Positions 15,918-24,519 of a stretch of 63,728 nucleotides of DNA are shown piece after piece. Each line of letters opens with the position of its first letter. Position 1 is the stretch's first letter. Below the pieces are notes generated by a model that was not told the origin of the DNA, searched no databases, and saw only the letters and a program-made list of their open reading frames with translations. The stretch lies in assembly GCF_028293835.1 (NCBI RefSeq), contig NZ_JAQGNX010000095.1:1-63728 (forward strand), written 5' to 3'. Source of the DNA: Pseudomonas sp. (GTDB taxonomy: Bacteria > Pseudomonadota > Gammaproteobacteria > Pseudomonadales > Pseudomonadaceae). The position numbers and the translations under genes were made by a program.

Positions 15918-17969
15918 TTGAAGCTGGAACTTAAAAACAGCCTGTCGGTGAAGTTGCTGCGCGTAGTATTGCTTTCGGCACTGATCGTAGGGGTGGTATT
16001 GAGTTGTGCACAGATCGTCTTCGATGCCTACAAGACTCGGCAAGCGGTTGCGCATGACGCCGAACGCATTCTCGACATGTTCCGCGACCCTTCGACCCAG
16101 GCGGTCTACAGCCTGGACCGGGAAATGGGCATGCAAGTTATTGAAGGCCTGTTCCAGGACAATGCGGTACGCATGGCGTCTATCGGCCATCCCAACGAAA
16201 CCATGCTCGCGGAAAAGTCCCGAGACTTGCGTCAGACCCCGACTCGGTGGCTGACGGACCTGATCCTTGGGCAAGAGCGCAGCTTCACCACGCCTTTAGT
16301 GGGTCGTGGTCCGTACAGTGAATATTACGGAGACTTACGCATTACCCTCGACACCGCCTCTTACGGCGAAGGTTTCATCGTCAGTTCGGTGATTATCTTT
16401 ATTTCCGGGGTACTGCGCGCGTTAGCCATGGGCCTGGTCCTGTATCTGGTCTATCACTGGTTGCTGACCAAACCCCTGTCGAAAATTATCGAACACCTGA
16501 CCAACATCAATCCAGACCGGCCCAGCGAGCATCAGTTGCCGCTGTTGAAGGGTCACGAAAAGAATGAACTGGGCATCTGGGTCAATACTGCCAATCAGCT
16601 GCTGGCGTCCATCGAGCGCAACACCCATCTGCGTCATGAGGCGGAAAACAGCCTGTTGCGCATGGCTCAATATGATTTTCTCACCGGGCTGCCCAACCGC
16701 CAGCAGTTCCAACAACAGCTGGATAAAATTCTGGTTGATGCGGGCCGCCTGCAACGCCGCGTTGCCGTGCTGTGTGTTGGCCTTGATGACTTCAAGGGAA
16801 TCAACGAACAATTCAGCTATCAGACCGGCGACCAGTTGCTCCTGGCACTGGCTGACCGCCTACGGGGCCATAGCGGACGTTTAGGTGCCCTCGCACGGCT
16901 CGGCGGCGACCAGTTCGCGCTGGTTCAGGCCGACATCGAACAGCCTTACGAAGCTGCCGAACTGGCGCAAAACATCCTCGATGACCTTGAAGCGCCGTTC
17001 GCCCTCGATCAGCAGGAAATTCGCCTGCGCGCCACCATCGGTATCACCTTGTTTCCGGAAGACGGCGACAGTACCGAGAAGTTGCTGCAAAAGTCCGAGC
17101 AAACCATGACGCTGGCCAAGTCTCGGTCGCGCAACCGTTATCAGTTTTATATAGCCAGCGTCGACAGCGAAATGCGCCGACGTCGCGAGCTGGAAAAAGA
17201 CCTCCGAGAAGCTCTGCTGCGTGATCAGCTGTACCTGGTCTACCAGCCGCAAATCAGCTATCGCGATAACCGCGTGGTCGGCGTCGAAGCCCTATTGCGC
17301 TGGCAACACCCTGAACATGGGTTGGTACCACCGGATCTGTTCATTCCCCTTGCGGAACAAAACGGCACGATCATCGCGATTGGCGAATGGGTGCTTGATC
17401 AAGCGTGCCGGCAGTTACGTGAATGGCACGACCAAGGGTTCAGCGACTTGCGCATGGCCGTCAACCTGTCTACCGTCCAGCTGCACCACGCCGAGCTGCC
17501 TCGGGTGGTGAATAACCTGTTGCAGATCTACCGCCTGCCACCGCGCAGCCTGGAGCTGGAAGTCACCGAAACCGGCCTGATGGAAGACATCAGCACGGCC
17601 GCTCAACATTTACTGAGCTTGCGTCGCTCCGGAGCGTTGATCGCCATTGACGATTTTGGCACCGGTTATTCGTCCCTGAGCTACCTCAAGAGCTTGCCGC
17701 TGGACAAAATCAAGATCGATAAGAGTTTCGTTCAGGACCTCATTGATGACGACGACGACGCGACCATCGTTCGCGCCATTATCCAGTTGGGTAAAAGTCT
17801 CGGCATGCAAGTAATTGCCGAAGGCGTGGAAACCGCTGAACAAGAGGCGTACATCATCTCCGAAGGCTGCCACGAAGGTCAGGGCTACTTCTACAGCAAG
17901 CCGTTGCCCGCCCGGGAATTGCTGGCCTATCTCAAGCAAGCCGAGCGTATCCACGCGACAACCACGTAA
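15918..17969 (+). CDS. bifA: Cyclic-di-GMP phosphodiesterase BifA
   Basis: The 683-residue membrane protein has two membrane helices (about 12-34 and 155-178) flanking a periplasmic segment, then a GGDEF domain and an EAL domain. The GGDEF motif is degenerate, GGDQF at residues 329-333, as described for BifA of P. aeruginosa. The EAL domain is intact: EALLRW at 457-462, DDFGTGYSS at 578-586, and AEGVET near the end. It should therefore degrade c-di-GMP and not make it, lowering biofilm formation and favouring swarming. Translation starts at TTG 15918 with AAGGA 8 bases upstream. The position behind sodB is the same as I remember for PA4366-PA4367. Confidence 0.9.
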   Translation: MKLELKNSLSVKLLRVVLLSALIVGVVLSCAQIVFDAYKTRQAVAHDAERILDMFRDPSTQAVYSLDREMGMQVIEGLFQDNAVRMASIGHPNETMLAEKSRDLRQTPTRWLTDLILGQERSFTTPLVGRGPYSEYYGDLRITLDTASYGEGFIVSSVIIFISGVLRALAMGLVLYLVYHWLLTKPLSKIIEHLTNINPDRPSEHQLPLLKGHEKNELGIWVNTANQLLASIERNTHLRHEAENSLLRMAQYDFLTGLPNRQQFQQQLDKILVDAGRLQRRVAVLCVGLDDFKGINEQFSYQTGDQLLLALADRLRGHSGRLGALARLGGDQFALVQADIEQPYEAAELAQNILDDLEAPFALDQQEIRLRATIGITLFPEDGDSTEKLLQKSEQTMTLAKSRSRNRYQFYIASVDSEMRRRRELEKDLREALLRDQLYLVYQPQISYRDNRVVGVEALLRWQHPEHGLVPPDLFIPLAEQNGTIIAIGEWVLDQACRQLREWHDQGFSDLRMAVNLSTVQLHHAELPRVVNNLLQIYRLPPRSLELEVTETGLMEDISTAAQHLLSLRRSGALIAIDDFGTGYSSLSYLKSLPLDKIKIDKSFVQDLIDDDDDATIVRAIIQLGKSLGMQVIAEGVETAEQEAYIISEGCHEGQGYFYSKPLPARELLAYLKQAERIHATTT

Positions 17970-17991
17970 CGCAAGCCGCGCTCATCCGCCC

Positions 17992-18026
17992 GTCATTTCA
18001 CGCCGGCTGTGACATCGTGAAATGAC
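17992..18026. repeat. Inverted repeat behind bifA
   Basis: Perfect 10-base arms GTCATTTCAC and GTGAAATGAC enclose a 15-base spacer, starting 23 bases after the bifA stop. No T tract follows, so it is not a typical terminator. A second TGACAT occurs in the spacer. It may be an operator for the imelysin gene or a 3' hairpin of bifA mRNA. Confidence 0.7.
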
Positions 18027-18140
18027 ATGTAACCAATTTCCTGCCGCCTTCCCCTTACGCTAACTGCATATCTTTCGCATCATGGCGCAGCTTTTTCAGT
18101 GCTAACGCGTTCTATTCTTTTTCCGACGCAGGATTCCGTC

Positions 18141-19460
18141 ATGATTCGTATGCCCTTGGCAACAGCCAGTCTGCTGGCCATCGCTGTTTCTCTAGTTGGC
18201 TGTGGCGAAGGCAAGGACAAGGTCGCTGCTCCGGTAACTGCCAGCGCCCCATCCGCAGCGACTGGCCAGCCCGACAATGCGGCGGCCAAGGCGGTTGTCG
18301 CCAACTACACGAACATGATTTACGCCGTGTTCAGCGATGCTGAATCTACGGCAAAATCCCTGCGCAGCGAGGTCGACCATTTCCTGGCCAAGCCAGACGA
18401 CCACACCCTCAAGGCTGCCCGGGATGCCTGGGTCGCCGCGCGCGTACCGTATATGCAAACCGAGGTTTTTCGCTTCGGCAATACCATTATTGACGACTGG
18501 GAAGGCCAGGTTAACGCGTGGCCCCTGGACGAAGGTCTGATCGATTATGTCGCCACCGATTACCAGCATGCGCTGGGCAATCCAGGCGCCACCGCCAACA
18601 TTATCGGCAACACTACAATCCAGCTCGGCGAAGACAAGGTCGACGTTACGCGGATCAGTGCTGAAACACTGGCGAGCCTGAACGAATTGGGCGGTTCAGA
18701 AGCAAACGTCGCCACCGGTTATCACGCCATCGAATTTCTGCTCTGGGGCCAGGACCTCCATGGCACCCAAGCAGGTGCAGGCGAACGCCCGGCCACTGAC
18801 TACGTCGAAGGTCCAGGCGCCACGGGCGGCAACAACGACCGCCGTCGCGAATACCTGAAAGCGGTCACCGACCTGTTGGTGACCGACCTGGAAACCATGG
18901 TCAATAACTGGAAGCCTGGCGTGGCCGATAACTACCGCGCCAAGCTCGAAGCCGAGCCGGGCGAAAGTGGCCTGCGTAAAATGCTGTTTGGCATGGGCAG
19001 CCTGTCCCTGGGGGAACTCGCAGGGGAACGGATGAAGGTCGCACTGGAAGCCAACTCCAGCGAAGACGAACACGACTGTTTTAGTGACGACACCCACCAT
19101 TCACACTTCTACAACGGCCTGGGCATTCGCAACGTCTATCTGGGGGAATACACCCGGGTAAACGGTGAAAAAATCAGCGGCCCGAGCCTGTCCTCACTGG
19201 TGGCCAAGGCCGATGCGGCGACTGACGCCACGCTCAGGTCTGACCTCAACGGCACACAAGCCAAACTGCAAGTGATCGTCGACCGAGCGAATAACGGCGA
19301 ACACTTCGATCAACTGATCGCTGCGGGCAACACCGACGGCAACCAGGTGGTACGCGACGCCATTGCTTCATTGGTCACCCAGACCGGCGCCATCGAACAA
19401 GCCGCCAGCCGTCTGGGCATCGCCGACCTGAACCCGGACAACGCCGAACATTCGTTTTAG
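18141..19460 (+). CDS. Imelysin (M75) family lipoprotein, IcmP-like
   Basis: The 439-residue protein begins with a lipoprotein signal peptide (lipobox LVGC, mature Cys at about residue 21, next residue Gly). The imelysin motif GYHAIEFLLWGQD is at about residues 193-205, and HDCFSDDTHHSHFYNG in the second half may be a metal-binding patch. Imelysins include P. aeruginosa IcmP (insulin-cleaving protein) and the EfeO-type iron-binding proteins; iron handling is more likely than proteolysis. The ATG at 18141 is selected because the signal peptide starts there. It heads a cluster with a di-haem cytochrome, a second imelysin and a DUF1513 protein. I found no convincing Fur box upstream. Confidence 0.88.
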   Translation: MIRMPLATASLLAIAVSLVGCGEGKDKVAAPVTASAPSAATGQPDNAAAKAVVANYTNMIYAVFSDAESTAKSLRSEVDHFLAKPDDHTLKAARDAWVAARVPYMQTEVFRFGNTIIDDWEGQVNAWPLDEGLIDYVATDYQHALGNPGATANIIGNTTIQLGEDKVDVTRISAETLASLNELGGSEANVATGYHAIEFLLWGQDLHGTQAGAGERPATDYVEGPGATGGNNDRRREYLKAVTDLLVTDLETMVNNWKPGVADNYRAKLEAEPGESGLRKMLFGMGSLSLGELAGERMKVALEANSSEDEHDCFSDDTHHSHFYNGLGIRNVYLGEYTRVNGEKISGPSLSSLVAKADAATDATLRSDLNGTQAKLQVIVDRANNGEHFDQLIAAGNTDGNQVVRDAIASLVTQTGAIEQAASRLGIADLNPDNAEHSF

Positions 19461-19489
19461 TTGATCGGCCGTTAATTGCCATCCCTGAA

Positions 19490-19556
19490 GGCGCCAACTT
19501 GTTGGCGAGGCGGCGTATTGATACACCGCGCTGACTTTCGCCAACAAATTAGCGCC
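19490..19556. repeat. REP doublet (REPIN-like), degenerate copy
   Basis: A left arm starting GGCGCCAACTTGTTGGCGA and a right arm TCGCCAACAAATTAGCGCC are inverted around a GC-rich spacer with a short inner inverted repeat (GCGG/CCGC). It has the same core as the copy at 23277-23345 and lies between the imelysin and the cytochrome genes. Confidence 0.8.
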
Positions 19557-19622
19557 TACAGGGGATTTGCGCCGTGCCGGTCGCGCGTTGTCTTGCACCC
19601 GTCAGCTTCCACCAGGATGTAT

Positions 19623-21047
19623 ATGTTTGCGTTGCGCCCTCTTCTGCCTGCCACTTTCGCCTTAGCCCTGGGTGCCTGTGACGACTCTCCGCGCTTCACC
19701 CAGGCAGAACCGGGGGAAGCGTTGTCTGGTGGAAGCGCCACGGTAAAAAAACTCGATCGCAACGCGTTTTCACTACCGTCGGCCAATCTTTCGTCGGTTC
19801 GCCGTCTGGACTTCAGTGTCGGCAACAGCTTTTTCCGCAACCCTTGGGTAATTGCCCCATCGACCACCACGGCGCGGGATGGGCTGGGTCCATTGTTCAA
19901 TACCAACGCCTGTCAAAACTGCCACATCAAAGACGGCCGCGGTCATCCGCCTACGCCGGGGGCGGTCAATGCGGTGTCGATGCTGGTGCGTCTATCAATT
20001 CCCGATGATCCCGCGTTTGCTCGATTGATTGAACGGACCGGCGTATTGCCCGAGCCGGTGTATGGCGGGCAGTTGCAGGACATGGCGATCCCGGGCGTCA
20101 GGCCCGAAGGCAAGGTTCGTGTCGACTACGATGAGCGGCTGATCAGCTTTAAGGACGGTACTCAGGTCTCGTTACGCAAACCCACACTGAACATCACTGA
20201 ACTGGGTTACGGGCCGCTGCACCCGCACACGCAGTTCTCGGCTCGTATTGCGCCACCGATGATTGGATTGGGTTTGCTCGAAGCCATTCCTGAGGCAGTG
20301 ATTCTCGCCCAGGCCGACCCCCATGACCGCGACGGCAACGGCATCGCTGGACGTGCCAATCAGGTGTGGGACGATGCCCTGCAAAAAACCGTAATGGGAC
20401 GCTTTGGCTGGAAAGCCGGGCAACCCAACCTCAATCAGCAAAATGCCCACGCCTTCTCTGGCGACATGGGCCTGACCACTCGACTCAAACCCGCCGATGA
20501 CTGCACCCCGGCGCAAACCGATTGCCTCAATGCGCCCAACGGGGGCAGCCCTGCCGGTGAGCCAGAGGTGAGCGACAACATCCTGCGTCAGGTGCTGTTT
20601 TACAGCCGCAACCTCGGTGTCCCGGCACGACGAGACGTCGAAAATCCTTTAGTACTGGCGGGCAAAAATCTGTTCTATCAAGCAGGGTGTCAGCAATGCC
20701 ACAGCCCAGTATTTACCACCCGTGCCGACGCCGCAGAACCCGAACTGGCCAATCAAATCATTCGTCCCTACAGCGACCTGTTGCTGCATGACATGGGCGA
20801 GGGCTTGGCCGATCAACGCAGCGAATTCCAGGCCTCGGGTCGAGATTGGCGTACTGCGCCGCTGTGGGGCATCGGCCTGACCGAAGCCGTCAGCGGCCAC
20901 AGCCAATTTCTACATGACGGTCGTGCCCGCAACCTGCTCGAAGCGGTCCTGTGGCACGGCGGCGAGGCACAGGCCGCACAACAACATGTACTTGGCTTCA
21001 ATGCCTCGCAGCGCGACGCTTTGCTGGCCTTTTTGAACTCGCTTTGA
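19623..21047 (+). CDS. Di-haem c-type oxidoreductase (DUF1111/DHOR) lipoprotein
   Basis: The 474-residue protein has a lipoprotein signal peptide (LALGAC, then Asp-Asp) and two haem c sites, CQNCH (97-101) and CQQCH (356-360), in the arrangement of the DUF1111 di-haem thiol-oxidoreductase-like family, distantly related to cytochrome c peroxidases. It sits in the periplasm; Asp after the lipidated Cys would in E. coli keep it on the inner membrane. I prefer ATG 19623 (AGGA 5 bases upstream) to ATG 19617. Together with the imelysins it may oxidise or accept electrons from iron. The reaction is not known. Confidence 0.85.
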   Translation: MFALRPLLPATFALALGACDDSPRFTQAEPGEALSGGSATVKKLDRNAFSLPSANLSSVRRLDFSVGNSFFRNPWVIAPSTTTARDGLGPLFNTNACQNCHIKDGRGHPPTPGAVNAVSMLVRLSIPDDPAFARLIERTGVLPEPVYGGQLQDMAIPGVRPEGKVRVDYDERLISFKDGTQVSLRKPTLNITELGYGPLHPHTQFSARIAPPMIGLGLLEAIPEAVILAQADPHDRDGNGIAGRANQVWDDALQKTVMGRFGWKAGQPNLNQQNAHAFSGDMGLTTRLKPADDCTPAQTDCLNAPNGGSPAGEPEVSDNILRQVLFYSRNLGVPARRDVENPLVLAGKNLFYQAGCQQCHSPVFTTRADAAEPELANQIIRPYSDLLLHDMGEGLADQRSEFQASGRDWRTAPLWGIGLTEAVSGHSQFLHDGRARNLLEAVLWHGGEAQAAQQHVLGFNASQRDALLAFLNSL

Positions 21048-21080
21048 TGCGTACCCTCACGACACACTCAGGAGCCGGAC

Positions 21081-22154
21081 ATGTTCCGCCCCAAACTGCT
21101 ACTGACCAGCCTTGCCGCCTTAGCCGCCCTGACGACTGCGGCCTGTTCGCCACAGGACCCACAGGCGGTAACCTCGGCGGCGATCGCCAGGCAGGTGATT
21201 CTGCCCACCTACAGTCGCTGGGTTGACGCCGACCGCCAATTGTCCATCAGCGCCCTGGCTTTCTGCCAAGGCAACGCCAGCCTGGACACGGCTCGCGCCG
21301 ACTTCCTCCATGCGCAAACCGCCTGGGCTGAGTTGCAGCCGCTACTGATCGGGCCGTTGGCCGAAGGCAATCGCGCCTGGCAGATACAGTTCTGGCCGGA
21401 TAAAAAGAATCTGGTCGGACGCCAGGTCGAGCAACTATTGAGCGCACAACCGCAGGTCGATGCAGCGGCGTTAGCCAACGCCAGCGTTGTGGTGCAAGGC
21501 CTTTCTGCCTATGAATACATTTTGTACGACGCCGTGGTCGACATGACCAATGTCGAGCAGAAGGCCCGCTACTGCCCCTTACTGGTGGCCATCGGAGCGC
21601 GACAAAAAAGCCTCGCCGAAGACATCCTCAACCGCTGGAACAACACCGACGGCATGCTCGCGCAGCTGAGCAAATTTCCCAACCAACGCTACGCCGATGC
21701 CCATGAAGCCATCGCGGAGTTACTGCGGGTTCAGGTCACCGCGCTGGACAGTTTGAAAAAGAAACTTGGCACGCCCTTAGGGCGCCAGGCCAAGGGCATT
21801 CCCCAGCCATTCCAGGCCGATTCATGGCGTAGCGAATCCTCGCTGAAAAGCCTGGAGGCCAGCTTGCTCAGCGCCAAAGCGGTGTGGGCCGGGGTAGACA
21901 ATCAGGGCTTGCGTGGCCTGCTTGGCGCCGAACAGAAACCCGTAGCCGACCGGATAGATGCCGCTTATGCCGACAGCAGTAAATTGCTCTCCTCGTTGCA
22001 GCCACCGCTAGGTCAACTGCTCACCACTGAACAGGGTCGCCAGCAACTCAACGGGCTCTACGACAGCTTGAACACTGTCCACCGTTTGCATGAAGGTGAA
22101 CTGGCCAAGGCATTGGGTGTTCAACTCGGCTTCAATGCCAACGACGGAGACTGA
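21081..22154 (+). CDS. Imelysin family lipoprotein, second copy
   Basis: The 357-residue protein has a lipoprotein signal (LTTAAC, next residue Ser) and an imelysin-like helical domain with GLSAYEYILYD as the counterpart of the family GxHAxE motif, here with Ala-Tyr-Glu in place of His-Ala-Ile-Glu. The missing His suggests altered or lost metal binding compared with the first imelysin. It starts 33 bases behind the cytochrome gene with CAGGAG before the ATG and is followed after one base by the DUF1513 gene, so the three are clearly co-transcribed. Confidence 0.83.
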   Translation: MFRPKLLLTSLAALAALTTAACSPQDPQAVTSAAIARQVILPTYSRWVDADRQLSISALAFCQGNASLDTARADFLHAQTAWAELQPLLIGPLAEGNRAWQIQFWPDKKNLVGRQVEQLLSAQPQVDAAALANASVVVQGLSAYEYILYDAVVDMTNVEQKARYCPLLVAIGARQKSLAEDILNRWNNTDGMLAQLSKFPNQRYADAHEAIAELLRVQVTALDSLKKKLGTPLGRQAKGIPQPFQADSWRSESSLKSLEASLLSAKAVWAGVDNQGLRGLLGAEQKPVADRIDAAYADSSKLLSSLQPPLGQLLTTEQGRQQLNGLYDSLNTVHRLHEGELAKALGVQLGFNANDGD

Positions 22155-22155
22155 T

Positions 22156-23253
22156 ATGTTGAGACGTCAGGCGTTGGCCTTGGGGAGTGTATTGCTTGGC
22201 GCCTGCACCTTGGGCGGTTGGACGGTCTTTCGGCAAAAGCAAACCCCGCCGCTGCTGCTGTCCGCCCGAGACGACAGCGATGGCAATCACTTTGCCGTGG
22301 GTTATCGGCTGGACGGCCGACAGGTTTTCGCTACCCAGGTCGGCCAACGCTGTCACGACATCGTCAACCATCCCGACTTGCCGCTGGCGCTGTTTGTTGC
22401 CCGCAGGCCGGGAACGGAAAGCTACCTGCTGGACGTGCGTGACGGACGTTTGCTGCAGACGATAACCTCTGCGCCGAATCGGCATTTCTATGGACACGCG
22501 GTCATTCATAAGGGCGGTGACTGGCTGTACGCCACGGAGAACGACACCACTGATCCGGGCAGGGGCCTGCTGGGCGTTTATCGGTTCATCGATGAGCGTC
22601 TGGTGCGCAGCACGGAGATGCCCACTCACGGTGTCGGTCCGCACCAAGTGTCGTGGATGCCTGACGGAGAAACACTGGTTGTCGCCAACGGCGGCATCCG
22701 CACTGAAGCGGAAAGCCGAGTCGACATGAATTTGAACGCCATGCAACCGAGCCTGGTACTGATGCGCCGCGATGGCATGCTGCTCAGCAAGGAAACCCTC
22801 AGCCAACCGATGAACAGCATTCGTCATTTGGCCATCGCCAGCGACGGCACACTGGTGTCCGGCCAGCAATTCATGGGCGACAGGCAAACCACTGCCGATC
22901 TGCTGGCAATCAAGCGCCCCGGTATGCCGTTCGTTGCGTTCCCGGTAGGTGAAAGCCAGCTGCAAGCGATGAACCATTACAGCGCCAGCGTTGCCATACA
23001 CAGCGGCTTGCGCCTGGTCGCAATGAGTGCGCCCCGTGGAAATCGCTTGTTCATTTGGGATTTGGACAGCGGTGAAGTCCGCCTGGACGCGCCCTTGGCA
23101 GACTGCGCGGGAATTGGTGCAGTAGCAGACGGCTTCGTCGCAACCTCAGGCCAAGGCCGATGTCGGTTTTACGATTGCCGTCAACCGCAGATAGTAGCGA
23201 CGCCTTTACAGTTGCCCGCAGGGCTATGGGATAACCACCTGCATATGGTGTGA
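22156..23253 (+). CDS. DUF1513 beta-propeller-like lipoprotein
   Basis: The 365-residue protein starts MLRRQALALGSVLLGAC, which combines an Arg-Arg pair with a lipobox and may be exported by Tat. The rest has repeated short strands and motifs (GHAVIHKGGDWLYATEND, GPHQVSWMPDGETLVVANGG, MNHYSASVAIH) typical of the DUF1513 family, predicted to be a beta-propeller. No enzymatic function is established. The ATG at 22156 lies one base after the preceding stop, with GGAG inside the end of that gene. It closes the four-lipoprotein cluster; a REP doublet follows. Confidence 0.82.
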   Translation: MLRRQALALGSVLLGACTLGGWTVFRQKQTPPLLLSARDDSDGNHFAVGYRLDGRQVFATQVGQRCHDIVNHPDLPLALFVARRPGTESYLLDVRDGRLLQTITSAPNRHFYGHAVIHKGGDWLYATENDTTDPGRGLLGVYRFIDERLVRSTEMPTHGVGPHQVSWMPDGETLVVANGGIRTEAESRVDMNLNAMQPSLVLMRRDGMLLSKETLSQPMNSIRHLAIASDGTLVSGQQFMGDRQTTADLLAIKRPGMPFVAFPVGESQLQAMNHYSASVAIHSGLRLVAMSAPRGNRLFIWDLDSGEVRLDAPLADCAGIGAVADGFVATSGQGRCRFYDCRQPQIVATPLQLPAGLWDNHLHMV

Positions 23254-23276
23254 AATCTGATTCACCAGAATCTGTG

Positions 23277-23345
23277 GGAGCCAACTTGTTGGCGAGGCGG
23301 TGGTCTGATCCACCGCATCAACCCTCTCGCCAACAAGTTGGCTCC
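23277..23345. repeat. REP doublet (REPIN), well-preserved copy
   Basis: Perfect 20-bp terminal inverted repeats, GGAGCCAACTTGTTGGCGAG on the left and its complement on the right, enclose an inner inverted repeat GCGGTGG/CCACCGC. This is the doublet layout of Pseudomonas REPINs, which are mobilised by RAYT transposases elsewhere. It sits between two convergent genes. Confidence 0.88.
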
Positions 23346-23373
23346 TAAAGAGTCCTGACATGACGCCTGCCCA

Positions 23374-23583
23374 TCACTGAGTCATGCCATACATGAACAG
23401 CAGCAAATCATGGCTCGGTTCAGCCACCTGCTTGACCTTGGCTACGCGTGGTAAAGGGCAATGCCCCTCACCAATCTGTGCGCTTAATATTTTGGGGCCA
23501 GGTTGCTCCCACACGGTCAGGGCCAGAGACGCTATACCTAGCGCCCCTACCAAGAAAAAACCTCGCGCTATTTCGAGTTTCAT
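23374..23583 (-). CDS. Small single-span envelope protein of unknown function
   Basis: The 69-residue protein has one hydrophobic segment at about residues 8-24 (GFFLVGALGIASLALTV), followed by a hydrophilic tail with one Cys (GHCPLPRV), so it is probably anchored in the inner membrane with the tail in the periplasm, or secreted. The start ATG overlaps the inaA stop (TGATG), and AAAGG lies 9 bases upstream, which supports real, coupled translation. I do not recognise the family. Its place behind inaA and colRS suggests a role in envelope stress. Confidence 0.6.
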   Translation of the reverse strand: MKLEIARGFFLVGALGIASLALTVWEQPGPKILSAQIGEGHCPLPRVAKVKQVAEPSHDLLLFMYGMTQ

Positions 23584-24299
23584 CACCTTAAGCCTTTGAT
23601 AGCGCTGCCAAACGCATGCTCGTAAAAATAGACTAATTTCAGCCAGTCTGTGTCGTTGAACGACGAGTGGCGGCGTAGCTGCTGCAGATCATGCTGGGCC
23701 GCGCTTTGGGCCGTCCAGCGGCGGCGGCATTTCTCCAGATCAAGCAGCGCCACCTCAACTTTCTCATCAGGACCGTCGCCGCTGACCCGCACGAAAATGT
23801 GTTTTATATACAAACAGCTATGCTGCCAGCGCCCCAAATGCATGCGCGACAGGTTGGCCGCCAACTCTTCAAGCAAACGGTCATGCACCGCTTCACCGTG
23901 ACGCTCACGACCGCCCGCAGCGTACCAGTTGTCCATCTCAACAAAGCCATCGAGCGCTGCGGTCACCAGCAGTGCCCGCCATTGCTTGTCCGCATCGCGC
24001 TCTGCGCCGCAAAACACCAGCTTGGGTACATTAACCCTGAGCTGACGCAAGCCCTCTATGGCATCACGCTCGCGCAATACGGTGGGCCTGCCGAATGGAT
24101 GCAGCCATGAACGATAGGTATGACCTGTCTGGCGTTTAACATAAAGCAGGCGGCCGTTGGGCGATACCACGCGCTGCACGCCACTTTCACCACCACGACG
24201 ACGGTTAGGTTCTTCGACCCACTCGCCCTGTTGATTCCAGAAATAGGCAAAGCGGTCTTGAGGGGCGACGCCCGGTGCGGCTACGAAATCAACGGCCAT
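23583..24299 (-). CDS. inaA: InaA-type lipopolysaccharide kinase family protein
   Basis: The 238-residue protein has a protein-kinase-like fold of the InaA/WaaP group: VKRQTGHTYRSWLHPFGRPT near the beta3 lysine region, RERDAIEGL (alpha C), LYIKHIFV and VALLDLEKCRRRW as the catalytic/metal segments. InaA homologues are cytosolic and linked to LPS core modification and weak-acid stress. The ATG at 24299 has GAGGTAAGC before it. In P. putida inaA belongs to the ColRS regulon, in line with its position just downstream of colS. Catalytic activity is inferred. Confidence 0.83.
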   Translation of the reverse strand: MAVDFVAAPGVAPQDRFAYFWNQQGEWVEEPNRRRGGESGVQRVVSPNGRLLYVKRQTGHTYRSWLHPFGRPTVLRERDAIEGLRQLRVNVPKLVFCGAERDADKQWRALLVTAALDGFVEMDNWYAAGGRERHGEAVHDRLLEELAANLSRMHLGRWQHSCLYIKHIFVRVSGDGPDEKVEVALLDLEKCRRRWTAQSAAQHDLQQLRRHSSFNDTDWLKLVYFYEHAFGSAIKGLR

Positions 24300-24519
24300 T
24301 GCTTACCTCATGCGTTAAGGATAAAACCTGCCAATGGTGAAGCTATGGGGAACCGAGGGTAGATCCAGGTGCTGCAAAGTCCGTACCCGCGGACTGGAAA
24401 ACTTCAGCGGACCCGCCTGTTTGATGCCAACCTGATACGCGGCAGGTGGGAGGGCGACTGATTGTCGCCGGTGTGTGACAGTTTTTAGTCTGTAAAGTTC
24501 GAAGCTGCTGCATGCCGTA

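Noticed and set aside
18040..18140. Possible Fur box before the first imelysin gene
   Set aside because: The AT-rich stretch near 18068 has fewer matches to the 7-1-7 motif than chance would easily give; iron control of the cluster remains untested.
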